DNA of 33,980 bases from Prevotella sp. (lineage in GTDB: Bacteria; Bacteroidota; Bacteroidia; Bacteroidales; Bacteroidaceae), in the NCBI GenBank assembly GCA_022774105.1, contig JALFNY010000067.1, positions 1 to 33,980 on the forward strand. The letters are read 5' to 3'. Positions 16,016-24,259 of this stretch are shown here, one piece after another. The notes beneath the pieces are model-generated. The model did no database searches, was not told where the DNA came from, and saw nothing but the letters and a program-made list of their open reading frames with translations. The position numbers were made by a program, and so were the translations under genes. The number at the start of each line of letters is the position of its first letter. Position 1 is the first letter of the stretch.

Positions 16016-16888
16016 CTATACAATACCGCCTATCTCTTGCATCACGTTGCGGTTTATTTTCTTGCGTTCTTCGTCCTTTATCCAGCCCCATTTGTTGAAG
16101 TATTTTATGATGCTCTGTATGTGTATTATCAGCAGTCGCAGGCTCTTTCGTGAGCCGCGGGTAAAGGTATGGTAGATGGAGACGCAGGGATAGTAGAGTG
16201 TTTTGTATTTCTTGTGTATGCGACGTGTTAGGTCTATGTCTTCTGCATACATGAAGAACTGTTCGTCAAACATACCGACTTCGTCCACGGCACTCATTCT
16301 CAGGAACATGAAGCAGCCTGAGAGGAATGGTACGTTGAGTATTTTCGTGAAGCCGGATTGTTTTAATTCGAACAGGGCATTGCGTCGTTTGATGATGAAA
16401 TGGGGTATGCACAGGCGGCCTATGAGGTCAAGTGGTGTTGGTAACATCTTTGCCAGACGTTGTATTCCGCCGTTGGGGAACAGCACCTTGGGCATTATCT
16501 GTCCTACGTCCGGGTGTTCCTCCATATAGTTTATGATTTTTGGCATTACCTCAGGACCGAACCATACGTCGGGATTCACTACGAGGTGGTAGCGGCTTCC
16601 TTCTTTCATTGCCTCGCGTAATGCTACGTTATGTCCTCCGCCATAGCCGTTATTGTTGTGGGGAAGGTATATGAGACGGAAGCCGGCCTCGGCTTTTCGC
16701 CGCAGTTCTGGTTCGCCTTTCAGCACTATCCGTGCGAACTCCTGTAACTCGTCTTTAAGTTCCAGCATGGAATCAGAGTGGTCTATCACGTAGATTATGT
16801 CCACCGGCGAGGCGAAGAGACTGCGCAATACGGGCTCAAATTCAAGCAGATGATGGTTGTATGTTACTACTGAGGCTGTTATTGTCAT
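16016..16888 (-). CDS. Family 2 glycosyltransferase, rhamnosyltransferase (WbbL)-like
   Basis: The 290-residue protein begins MTITASVVTYNHHLLEFEPVL, then shows IYLPHNNNGYGGGHNVALREA and HLVVNPDVWFGPEVM, where NPDV replaces the usual DXD. This pattern is typical of WbbL/RfbF-like rhamnosyltransferases. The region FLSGCFMFLRMSAVDEVGMFDEQFFMYAEDIDLTRR contains the ED catalytic pair. It probably transfers a deoxysugar to a lipid-linked acceptor. It is first of the five minus-strand glycosyltransferases. A 79-base gap separates it from the Fur-family gene upstream. I see no clear -7 box in that gap, so readthrough from the regulator gene is possible. Confidence 0.85.
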   Translation of the reverse strand: MTITASVVTYNHHLLEFEPVLRSLFASPVDIIYVIDHSDSMLELKDELQEFARIVLKGEPELRRKAEAGFRLIYLPHNNNGYGGGHNVALREAMKEGSRYHLVVNPDVWFGPEVMPKIINYMEEHPDVGQIMPKVLFPNGGIQRLAKMLPTPLDLIGRLCIPHFIIKRRNALFELKQSGFTKILNVPFLSGCFMFLRMSAVDEVGMFDEQFFMYAEDIDLTRRIHKKYKTLYYPCVSIYHTFTRGSRKSLRLLIIHIQSIIKYFNKWGWIKDEERKKINRNVMQEIGGIV

Positions 16889-16967
16889 TAGGTTTGTATT
16901 TTTTATAAGAACGCACGATGTGGCTCTTTATTGTGTTTCGCCATGGTATGTGTGTTTTTGCACTGCC

Positions 16968-17387
16968 TTATAGTGACTTTCCTGCGCAGTTGGGGCACAG
17001 GCCTTTCACTATGTATTCTGTTTCTTTGACGTGGAATCCCTGCGGCAGTGGCACTTGGGGAATGGCACAGTCTTCAAGGCAGTAGGTCTTTCCGCAGTGC
17101 TGGCAGGTGAAGTGTATGTGGTTAATGTGACGGTTTGTCGCACAGCGGCATACGCAGTACTTCTGCTGTCCTGTGCCGTCGTCAACTTCATGTAGCATAT
17201 CGTGCTCTGCAAACAGGCGCAGCGAACGGAATATGCTTGACCTTTCCATTGTGGGCATCCACCGTTCTACATCGGCAAGGGAGAAGGTTTCCCGTTGTCC
17301 TTGTACCTCTTTCCATACGAGGATACGCACGGCTGTGGGTTTCACATCGTGGGCTTTCAGATATGATTCTATGGTGGTCTCTGGCAT
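16968..17387 (-). CDS. Fur-family metal-responsive repressor
   Basis: The 139-residue product has an N-terminal winged helix (about 1-75, with MERSSIFRSLRLFAEHDMLHEV as the recognition-helix/wing region). A C-terminal dimerisation domain holds two CxxC zinc-site pairs at C95/C98 and C131/C134. It also has a His-rich INHIHFTC segment. This layout fits Fur/Zur/PerR repressors. The metal sensed cannot be assigned with certainty, though the extra Cys and His residues would suit a Zur-like role. It lies just upstream of the glycosyltransferase run on the same strand and has its own -7 box at 17421-17428. Whether it controls its neighbours is unknown. Confidence 0.87.
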   Translation of the reverse strand: MPETTIESYLKAHDVKPTAVRILVWKEVQGQRETFSLADVERWMPTMERSSIFRSLRLFAEHDMLHEVDDGTGQQKYCVCRCATNRHINHIHFTCQHCGKTYCLEDCAIPQVPLPQGFHVKETEYIVKGLCPNCAGKSL

Positions 17388-17420
17388 AGGACAGTGGGGT
17401 TCTTGGTTTGTAAACGACTA

Positions 17421-17428
17421 CAAAGTTA
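17421..17428 (-). promoter_or_regulatory. Promoter -7 box of the Fur-family gene
   Basis: Read on the minus strand this is TAACTTTG, 33 bases before the start codon at 17387, followed upstream by a poly-A/T tract. It fits the Bacteroidetes consensus. Confidence 0.7.
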
Positions 17429-17562
17429 CGGCTTTTTTTTTGTTTACCGATGGTTTTACTCGTTTTTTTGTCATTATAGACACGAAATTTGTGTGGCAGA
17501 GGTATGCCGGCAGCGCAGGGAGTGGCAGCGGTAAGGGAATGATGCGTGATGGACGTATTTGT

Positions 17563-17643
17563 AATCAGGTGCTGATTGAGATGTAATCAGGTGCTGATTG
17601 GGGTGTAATCAAGTGCTGATTGTAGTGTAATCAGGTGCTGATT
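17563..17643. repeat. Tetrad repeat array 3 (4 x 15 bp, 22-bp period)
   Basis: Units start at 17563, 17585, 17607 and 17629. Units 1, 2 and 4 are AATCAGGTGCTGATT and unit 3 is AATCAAGTGCTGATT. Spacers are GAGATGT, GGGGTGT and GTAGTGT. All four have the same orientation. This array lies in the divergent region between the Fur-family gene and the RND operon, about 135 bases behind the fur promoter and about 290 bases before the nearest RND promoter candidate. It is the only array not next to a gene's 3' end. Confidence 0.95.
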
Positions 17644-17645
17644 AC

Positions 17646-17755
17646 TTGTTTGGTTGTTTGCCCCCTTTGCGTGCAAAGCGGCAGAGCCGAGCGGTTTTGT
17701 TGTTTGGTTGACAGGTTGATAGGTGGTGATGTTATTTTGTTGTTTGATAGGTTGT
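17646..17755. repeat. Degenerate 8-bp repeat tract (TTGTTTGG-like)
   Basis: Directly after array 3, two octads lie at 17646-17661 (TTGTTTGG, TTGTTTGC). A second run in one 8-base register lies at 17700-17755 (TTGTTTGG, TTGACAGG, TTGATAGG, then more divergent copies). The top strand is strongly T/G-rich. A related 8-bp repeat lies inside the RND operon at 19394-19490. No gene is supported here. Confidence 0.5.
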
Positions 17756-17882
17756 TGCCTTGTTCCTGTGTTTTCTGCGTGCTGTGTGTATTAAGTGTGA
17801 AAATGTGTGGAAAGTTATTACAATGACGTTAACGCTGTGCTTATTCGTCAAATATAGTGTTCTATATGGCTTGTTGCGTTGT

Positions 17883-18180
17883 TAATTTTGTATAAAAGGG
17901 CTTTGTACCTGCTTGTAATATAGGAAATAATGAGTAACTTTGCAAGCGAAAACAGATTAAATGACAATAAGTTTTCGTTACGTCAGTTGTATGACAACTT
18001 GATGGGCGTAATAGAACAACGTTGCAAAGATAGTTTAGGCGCATGGTATCGGATTGCAGGCAGGCAATAGAAAGGCTCATGCAGAGGTAGGGATAACGAG
18101 ACTTTAATGAGACCTCATCTGGTGAATGTGCGTAGGATAAGCAGAGATATTTAATACATAACAATAAAAAAGAATAAGAA
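17883..18180 (+). promoter_or_regulatory. Candidate tandem promoters and long leader of the RND efflux operon
   Basis: Two -7 boxes are visible: TAATTTTG at 17883-17890 and TAACTTTG at 17935-17942. The second has TTG at 17913-17915, 19 bases upstream, and is the better candidate. It implies an untranslated leader of about 230 bases before the ATG at 18181. The leader holds a 13-codon open frame (17961-18002). A minus-strand -7-like sequence (TATCTTTG) lies at 18032-18025. Upstream, 17852-17867 is a 6-bp dyad (ATATAG-4-CTATAT) that could be an operator. No regulator gene of TetR or AraC type lies nearby. Confidence 0.5.
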
Positions 18181-19377
18181 ATGAAAAAACTATTGACTGT
18201 AGCAGCACTCGCTGCGATGCTGGTTTCATGCGGAGGCGGAAAGCAAGGCAAGCCAGAATTCGGTGATAACGAGTACGCTGTGCGCACGCTCGGTACCTCA
18301 GACGCAAGTTTGCAGAGTACCTATCCTGCCACGTTCAAGGGCGTACAGGACGTGGAGATACGTCCGAAAGTGGCTGGTTTCATAACCAAAATTTATGTGA
18401 AGGAAGGACAGCAGGTATCTGCCGGACAGCCGTTGTTCGAGATAGACAACGTTACTTACAAGGCGGCAGTTAACCAAGCACAGGCCGCTGTGACCGCAGC
18501 ACAGAGCCAGGTGAACACAGCAAAACTGTCATACGAGAACTCTCAGAAACTGTTTGCTAACAATGTGATTGGTGAGTTTGAGTTACAGTCATCAAAAAAC
18601 CAATATGAAAGTGCTGTGGCAAACCTCGGACAGTCAAAGGCCAACCTCGCTTCAGCGCAGGAGACACTGTCATTCTGCTATATCAAGGCACCCACATCAG
18701 GCTTTGTAGGCGCATTGCCTTACAAGGTAGGCGCACTGGTAAACTCTTCAAACGCAGAGGCATTGACAACCATTTCAAACGGTTCTCAGGTGGAAGTATA
18801 TTTCTCTCTGAACGAGAAAGATATGCTGGAACTCACACGTAAGCATGGCTCAGCGCAGGCAGGAATAAGCAGTCTCCCCGCAGTAAAACTGCAACTGGCT
18901 GACGGAACCATATACGAGCACGAAGGAAAAGTGACAAAGGCCAGCGGAGTGATAGACCCCAAAACCGGTGCCACAAGTCTCATAGCAGTGTTCCCCAATC
19001 CGAAACACATACTGAAGTCGGGCGGTTCAGGACGCATAGTAATGCCGTACACAGCGTCAGCAGCAATCATCATACCGCAGGACGCTACCGTAGAAGTGCA
19101 GGACAAGCACTTCGTATATATAGTAGGAAAGGACAACAAACTGAAATACACAGAGATAACGGTAGATACCCAGAACGATGGACAGAACTATATAGTAACC
19201 TCTGGCCTGAAAAAAGGTGACCGTATCGTGATAAACGGGGTGAACTCATTGCAGGAAGGCATGGAGATAAAACCGCTGACAGAAGCAGAGTACGCCAAGA
19301 AACTCAAGAAAGCAGAGGAACTCGGAAAGGTACAAGACCAGGGAGTAATAGCAGTAGGTAAGGCACTGAAAGGATAG
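18181..19377 (+). CDS. RND efflux periplasmic adaptor (membrane fusion protein, AcrA/MexA-like)
   Basis: The 398-residue lipoprotein has Cys17 in its lipobox (LAAMLVSC) and would be anchored in the inner membrane. Landmarks in order: the first lipoyl half with VEIRPKVAGFITKIYVKEGQQVSAGQPLF (about 57-87); a coiled-coil hairpin rich in Ala and Gln (about 95-155); the second lipoyl half with FCYIKAPTSGFVGALPYKVGALV; then beta-barrel and membrane-proximal domains, with GDRIVINGVNSLQEGMEI near the end. It bridges the RND pump and the outer-membrane channel. It heads the operon, with the permease 121 bases downstream after an unusual octad-repeat gap. Drug or metabolite specificity is unknown. Confidence 0.93.
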   Translation: MKKLLTVAALAAMLVSCGGGKQGKPEFGDNEYAVRTLGTSDASLQSTYPATFKGVQDVEIRPKVAGFITKIYVKEGQQVSAGQPLFEIDNVTYKAAVNQAQAAVTAAQSQVNTAKLSYENSQKLFANNVIGEFELQSSKNQYESAVANLGQSKANLASAQETLSFCYIKAPTSGFVGALPYKVGALVNSSNAEALTTISNGSQVEVYFSLNEKDMLELTRKHGSAQAGISSLPAVKLQLADGTIYEHEGKVTKASGVIDPKTGATSLIAVFPNPKHILKSGGSGRIVMPYTASAAIIIPQDATVEVQDKHFVYIVGKDNKLKYTEITVDTQNDGQNYIVTSGLKKGDRIVINGVNSLQEGMEIKPLTEAEYAKKLKKAEELGKVQDQGVIAVGKALKG

Positions 19378-19393
19378 TTAATAGTGAAGTTGG

Positions 19394-19490
19394 GTCGTTT
19401 AGTCGTTTAGTCGTTTAGATAATACATTATATATGTGTTAACTAAGCAATCAAACAACTAAACAACAAAATAACTAAACAACAAAACGAC
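19394..19490. repeat. Inverted 8-bp repeat tracts between RND adaptor and permease genes
   Basis: Three perfect tandem GTCGTTTA octads occupy 19394-19417. After a 33-base AT-rich gap, five octads in one register occupy 19451-19490 (CAAACAAC, TAAACAAC, AAAATAAC, TAAACAAC, AAAACGAC), possibly with a sixth degenerate copy at 19443. TAAACRAC is the complement of the first repeat, so the tracts can pair imperfectly across the gap. The second tract ends 8 bases before the permease ATG. Confidence 0.8.
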
Positions 19491-19498
19491 GAAAAGAA

Positions 19499-22400
19499 AT
19501 GAAACTCGATAACTTTATCAATAAACCGGTGCTGTCCACCGTTATCTCAATAGTCATTGTGATACTCGGTGTCATCGGTATGGCAACCTTGCCTATTGAG
19601 CAGTATCCAGACATCGCACCACCAACGATAAATGTATCTGCATACTACTCAGGAGCGGACGCACAGACAGTGCAAAACTCCGTTCTCGCCCCACTGGAGG
19701 AGCAGATAAACGGTGTGGAAGGCATGACATATATGACGTCATCAGCAACCAATGAAGGAACCGCAGATATCACAGTATATTTCGAACAGGGAGCAGACCC
19801 GGACATGGCACAGGTCAATGTACAGAACCGTGTGTCACAAGCAACAGCCCTTTTGCCAGCAGAAGTGACAAGATCAGGTGTCAACGTGGAGAAAAGGCAG
19901 AACAGTAACGTGCTCATCATGGGTCTCACGTCATCAGACGGAAGATACGACGAGAAGTTCCTCGGTAACTACGCTGACATCAATATCATACCAGAGATGA
20001 AGCGTGTAGAAGGCGTGGGCAGTTGTGAAGCAATAGGATTGAAGTCATACACCATGCGTATGTGGCTCGATCCAGTGAAGATGCACGACCTGAAACTCAT
20101 GCCATCAGACGTGGTAGCAGCACTCGCAGAACAGAACATAGAAGCCGCTCCAGGTAAGTTCGGAGAGCAGTCAGACCAGCAGTATGAATACTCCATGAAA
20201 TATACCGGTCGTCTGAAAACACCGGAAGAGTTCGGAGACATGGTCATAAAGACCGATGAAATGGGCCATATACTACGCGTTAAGGACGTGGCCAAGGTGG
20301 AAATGGGCGCACTCTACTACTCAGTGTTCTCACAGATAGACGGCAAACCCGGTCTGATGATGATGGTAACACAGCGTGCAGGCTCAAACGCTACACAGAT
20401 AGCAAATGACATTAAGAAGACCGCAGAGAGGCTACAAGGAAACTTCCCGCCAGGCATGGAACTGGTGTTCATGCAGGACGTGACCGAGTTTATCAGCGCA
20501 TCACAGCACGAAGTAATCAAGACACTCTTCGAAGCACTGGTACTCGTGTTCCTCGTGGTGTTCATATTCCTGCAGGACTTCCGCTCCACACTCATACCGA
20601 TGATAGCCGTTCCCGTGTCACTCGTGGGCACGATGTTCTTCTTGAAGGTAATAGGCTTCTCCATAAACCTGCTTACTCTCTCCGCACTCGTGCTTGCAAT
20701 AGCCATAGTGGTGGACGATGCCATAGTGGTGGTGGAGGCTGTACACGCCAAACTCGATATGGGTTACAAGAGCGCACGCAAGGCTTCCATCGATGCAATG
20801 GAGGAAATCTCTGGCGCTATCGTGTCCATAACACTCGTCATGTCAGCCGTGTTCATTCCCGTATCATTCATGAGTGGAACAACGGGAACATTCTATAGAG
20901 AATTCGGTTTGACAATGGCTGTGTCAATAGTAATATCTGCTATCAACGCACTCACACTCTCACCAGCACTCTGTGCAGTGCTGTTGAAACCACATTCAGG
21001 CGAACATAAGCAGAGCATAACACAGCGATTCTTCACCGGTTTCAACGTAGCATACCAGCGATTGCAGGACAAATACCAACACGGAGTGGAGGTAATAGTA
21101 AAGAAAAAGTGGATAGCCGTAGTGGGAGTGATACTCGGTATCGTAATGCTCGGCTTCGAAGCAATGAACACAAAGACCGGCCTTGTGCCAGATGAAGACA
21201 CAGGTACCATCTTCGTAACCTGCTCCACACCACCGTCAACATCGTTAAAAAAGACTGATAAGGTGATGGACGAGATACAAAAAATGCTTGATACCAACCC
21301 GGCAATAGATAAAACGTTGCGTATTACGGGCTATAACTTCATAGCAGGACAAGGCTCTAACCAAGGAACCTTCATCGTAAAACTCAAGTCTTTCGATGAA
21401 AGAAAACGTTCAGAGTATTCTACTATGGTGCTCGGAATGATTTACAAGCAGACCGCAGCAATAAAAGGAGCACAGATACTTGCCTTCCAGCCGCCTATGG
21501 TTACAGGCTTCTCAGTGTCCAATGGCGTAACACTCTCAATGCAGGACCGTACAGGAGGCAGTCTTGACAAGTTCTTTGACATAACCAAGAAGTTCCTTGC
21601 CGCACTGAACGAGAGACCAGAATTCTCCAACGCCATGACCGCATTCAACTCCTCTTACCCACAATATCTGATAACAGTAGATGTTGCTAAGTGTAAGCAG
21701 GCAGGCATAACGCCTAATACAGTGCTCTCTACCATGCAGGGATATTATGGCGGTATGTATTCAAGTAACTTCAACTCGTATGGTAAACTCTACCGTGTCT
21801 ATGTGCAGGCAGACCCGAAGATGCGTGAGGATAAGGCCTCATTGCAGAACGTCTATGTACGAACTGGCAACGGAGAGATGTCTCCGGTAAGTGAGTTCAT
21901 AACACTTAAGAAGGTATATGGCCCACAGGTAATAAACCGTTTCAACCTGTTCACCTCAATAGATGTTAACGCTACACAGGCAGAAGGCTACTCTACGGGT
22001 GACTGTCTTAAAGCCATCGAAGAGGTAGCAAAGCAGGTTCTCCCTGCTGGTTACACCTACGAATACTCTGGCTTGACACGTAATGAGGCGGAATCAAGTA
22101 ATTCTACGGCGATGGTGCTTGTGCTTTGCCTTGTATTCGTGTACCTTATCCTCTCCGCTCAGTATGAGTCTTACCTGCTACCACTTACTGTCATTCTTTC
22201 AATCCCATTCGGATTGGCTGGCGCTTTCCTCTTTACGAATATGTTTGGGAAGAACAATGACATCTACATGCAGATTGCTCTCATCATGCTTGTGGGCTTG
22301 TTGGCGAAGAATGCGATATTGATTGTACAGTTCGCACTTGAACGTCGTCGTCTGGGTATGGCCATATCATGGTCTGCTATCCTCGGTGCAGCGGCTCGTT

Positions 22401-22729
22401 TGCGTCCTATTCTCATGACGTCTCTTGCCATGGTGATTGGTTTGTTCCCACTGATTGTGACGGGAATACCAGGTCTTAGCCTTGTAATGTCACCTGTTGT
22501 GGGTGAGAATGGTTACATAACGCTGGGTGCCGCGGCTATAGGTGGTATGTTGGTAGGTACATTCTGTCAGGTAATGATAGTGCCATGCCTCTTCGTTATC
22601 TTCGAGTGGCTGCAGGAAAAGATAAAGCCTATCGAGTTTAATGATGACAAAGCCTCTGTGGATTCAGAGCTTAAGCAGTACGCTATATCACAGGCAGTGG
22701 TGCAGGAAAATAGAAATTCAGGCAAGTAA
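19499..22729 (+). CDS. RND efflux permease (AcrB/MexB, HAE1 family)
   Basis: The 1076-residue protein has the RND layout: membrane helix 1 (about 10-28), a large periplasmic loop, helices 2-6 (about 335-495), helix 7 (about 540), a second large loop, and helices 8-12 (about 870-1045). The proton-relay Asp pair is at 406-407 in AIVVDDAIVVVEAV, and the partner Lys is at 937 in GLLAKNAILIVQF. It pumps hydrophobic or amphiphilic compounds from the inner-membrane outer leaflet and periplasm through the tripartite complex. It opens with MKLDNFINKPVLSTVISIVIV, typical of the family. Length and catalytic residues indicate an intact pump. The outer-membrane factor gene follows after 16 bases. Confidence 0.95.
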   Translation: MKLDNFINKPVLSTVISIVIVILGVIGMATLPIEQYPDIAPPTINVSAYYSGADAQTVQNSVLAPLEEQINGVEGMTYMTSSATNEGTADITVYFEQGADPDMAQVNVQNRVSQATALLPAEVTRSGVNVEKRQNSNVLIMGLTSSDGRYDEKFLGNYADINIIPEMKRVEGVGSCEAIGLKSYTMRMWLDPVKMHDLKLMPSDVVAALAEQNIEAAPGKFGEQSDQQYEYSMKYTGRLKTPEEFGDMVIKTDEMGHILRVKDVAKVEMGALYYSVFSQIDGKPGLMMMVTQRAGSNATQIANDIKKTAERLQGNFPPGMELVFMQDVTEFISASQHEVIKTLFEALVLVFLVVFIFLQDFRSTLIPMIAVPVSLVGTMFFLKVIGFSINLLTLSALVLAIAIVVDDAIVVVEAVHAKLDMGYKSARKASIDAMEEISGAIVSITLVMSAVFIPVSFMSGTTGTFYREFGLTMAVSIVISAINALTLSPALCAVLLKPHSGEHKQSITQRFFTGFNVAYQRLQDKYQHGVEVIVKKKWIAVVGVILGIVMLGFEAMNTKTGLVPDEDTGTIFVTCSTPPSTSLKKTDKVMDEIQKMLDTNPAIDKTLRITGYNFIAGQGSNQGTFIVKLKSFDERKRSEYSTMVLGMIYKQTAAIKGAQILAFQPPMVTGFSVSNGVTLSMQDRTGGSLDKFFDITKKFLAALNERPEFSNAMTAFNSSYPQYLITVDVAKCKQAGITPNTVLSTMQGYYGGMYSSNFNSYGKLYRVYVQADPKMREDKASLQNVYVRTGNGEMSPVSEFITLKKVYGPQVINRFNLFTSIDVNATQAEGYSTGDCLKAIEEVAKQVLPAGYTYEYSGLTRNEAESSNSTAMVLVLCLVFVYLILSAQYESYLLPLTVILSIPFGLAGAFLFTNMFGKNNDIYMQIALIMLVGLLAKNAILIVQFALERRRLGMAISWSAILGAAARLRPILMTSLAMVIGLFPLIVTGIPGLSLVMSPVVGENGYITLGAAAIGGMLVGTFCQVMIVPCLFVIFEWLQEKIKPIEFNDDKASVDSELKQYAISQAVVQENRNSGK

Positions 22730-22745
22730 TATCCGCATTAGTAAT

Positions 22746-24125
22746 ATGAAGAAATTAAATATAATTGCAATAATGTCCGCAGCTGTCCTGTTAAACAGCT
22801 GTGGGCTCTACAACAAGTATGAGCGTCCGGACGTTTCCGCAGACAACATCATGCGTGATGCGGGTCAATATGCCAGTACTAATGATTCCACTTCCTTTGG
22901 TGATGTGGAGTGGCGTGAGGTGTTTACTGACCCTCAGTTGCAGGCACTCATACAGCAGGGACTGGACAAGAACCATGACCTGCTGAATGCAGCACTTGAT
23001 GTTAAGATGGCGGAGGCACAACTTATGTCTGCCCGTCTGGCGTTCCTGCCGTCGTTTAAGTTTGAGCCTTCTGGTACGTTGGCAAAGGCTTTTGACACAG
23101 GTACGAACTGGTCCAAGACCTATGCGCTGCCTGTTAGTGCTTCGTGGAATGTTGACTTGTTCGGCAATCTCGTGTCTCAGAACCGCAGCAAGAAGGTTGC
23201 TCTCATCGCTTCTCAGGACTATCAGCAGGCTGTTCGCAGCCGTGTGATATGTGGTATTGCCAACTGTTATTACACGCTCCTTATGTTTGACCGCCAGTAT
23301 GAGATTCTCACTGATATGGAGAAACTCACCAAGGAGACGTGGGAGATGATGAAGTTGCGTAAGGAACTCAGCGGAACTCGTGAGACGAGTGTGCTCAGTG
23401 CCGAGGCGTCTTACCTTGACGTGAAGGCGCAGGTGGTTGATATGCGCAGGCAGATACATGAGGTTGAGAATACGCTCTCACTGCTTATAGGTCAGCAGGC
23501 GCAGTCTATCACTCGTGGAAAACTATACGATCAGAACTTGCCCAGCACCTTCTCCGCCGGTATTCCTATCAACCTGCTTGCCAATAGACCTGACATTCAC
23601 GCAGCGGAGATGTCGCTCGCGCAGTGTTTCTATGGCATACAGTCAGCACGCAGTGCGTTCTATCCCGCTCTGACCTTTACTGCCAGGGGTACGTTCACTA
23701 ACAGTGTGCAGGAGATTATCAATCCTGGCAAGTTCCTCTTGAACTTTGTCGGCAGCCTCACGCAGCCTATTTTCAGTAACGGCAAACTCGTTGCGGGTCT
23801 GAAAGTAGCCAAGGCACAGTATGAGAAGGCGTACAACACGTGGGAACACACCATACTCACTGCGGGGTCAGAGGTAAGTGATGCTCTTGTACAGTATAAC
23901 AGCAGCGACGAACAGAGCAAGATAGACCGTCAGCAGGTGGAGGTTCTCAAGAAGAACGTAGGCCATACACGTGATCTGTTCAAGATGGGTTCAAGCACAT
24001 ACCTTGAGGTTATCACTGCGCAGACACAACTTCTTAATGCTGAGATTTCGCAGGTAACAGACGACTTTAACAAGATGCAAGCCGTGGTAAGTCTGTATTC
24101 TGCCCTTGGTGGTGGAAGGAAATAG
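22746..24125 (+). CDS. RND outer-membrane channel lipoprotein (OprM/TolC-like)
   Basis: The start at ATG 22746 gives 459 residues with a lipobox (MSAAVLLNSC, Cys19). A longer in-frame start at 22641 would lie inside the permease gene and hide the signal peptide. The protein has the duplicated outer-membrane efflux protein pattern of helices and strands. Landmarks are the family-type YKRP-like segment YNKYERPD near residue 24, SWNVDLFGNL near residue 135, and the second repeat with NLLANRPDIHAAEMSLAQ (about 278-295) and FSNGKLVAGLKVAKAQYE (about 343-360). It forms the trimeric exit duct of the pump. The complete adaptor-permease-channel order makes this a full tripartite system. Confidence 0.92.
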   Translation: MKKLNIIAIMSAAVLLNSCGLYNKYERPDVSADNIMRDAGQYASTNDSTSFGDVEWREVFTDPQLQALIQQGLDKNHDLLNAALDVKMAEAQLMSARLAFLPSFKFEPSGTLAKAFDTGTNWSKTYALPVSASWNVDLFGNLVSQNRSKKVALIASQDYQQAVRSRVICGIANCYYTLLMFDRQYEILTDMEKLTKETWEMMKLRKELSGTRETSVLSAEASYLDVKAQVVDMRRQIHEVENTLSLLIGQQAQSITRGKLYDQNLPSTFSAGIPINLLANRPDIHAAEMSLAQCFYGIQSARSAFYPALTFTARGTFTNSVQEIINPGKFLLNFVGSLTQPIFSNGKLVAGLKVAKAQYEKAYNTWEHTILTAGSEVSDALVQYNSSDEQSKIDRQQVEVLKKNVGHTRDLFKMGSSTYLEVITAQTQLLNAEISQVTDDFNKMQAVVSLYSALGGGRK

Positions 24126-24259
24126 CACCAACAGCATGGCCGTTTGACGGTCTGGATGAACGTTGCCTTAAAGCCTATGCCTATGGCATTGTCGTCATAC
24201 TGACTGGTATCCAGAGCGTAAAGCGGTCTTGCCACCAAACAATTAATAAACATATTCTT

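Noticed and set aside
17961..18002. 13-codon leader peptide ahead of the RND operon
   Set aside because: It is open and in the leader, but has no codon run or adjoining attenuator that would support regulation. It is kept only as a note in the promoter entry.
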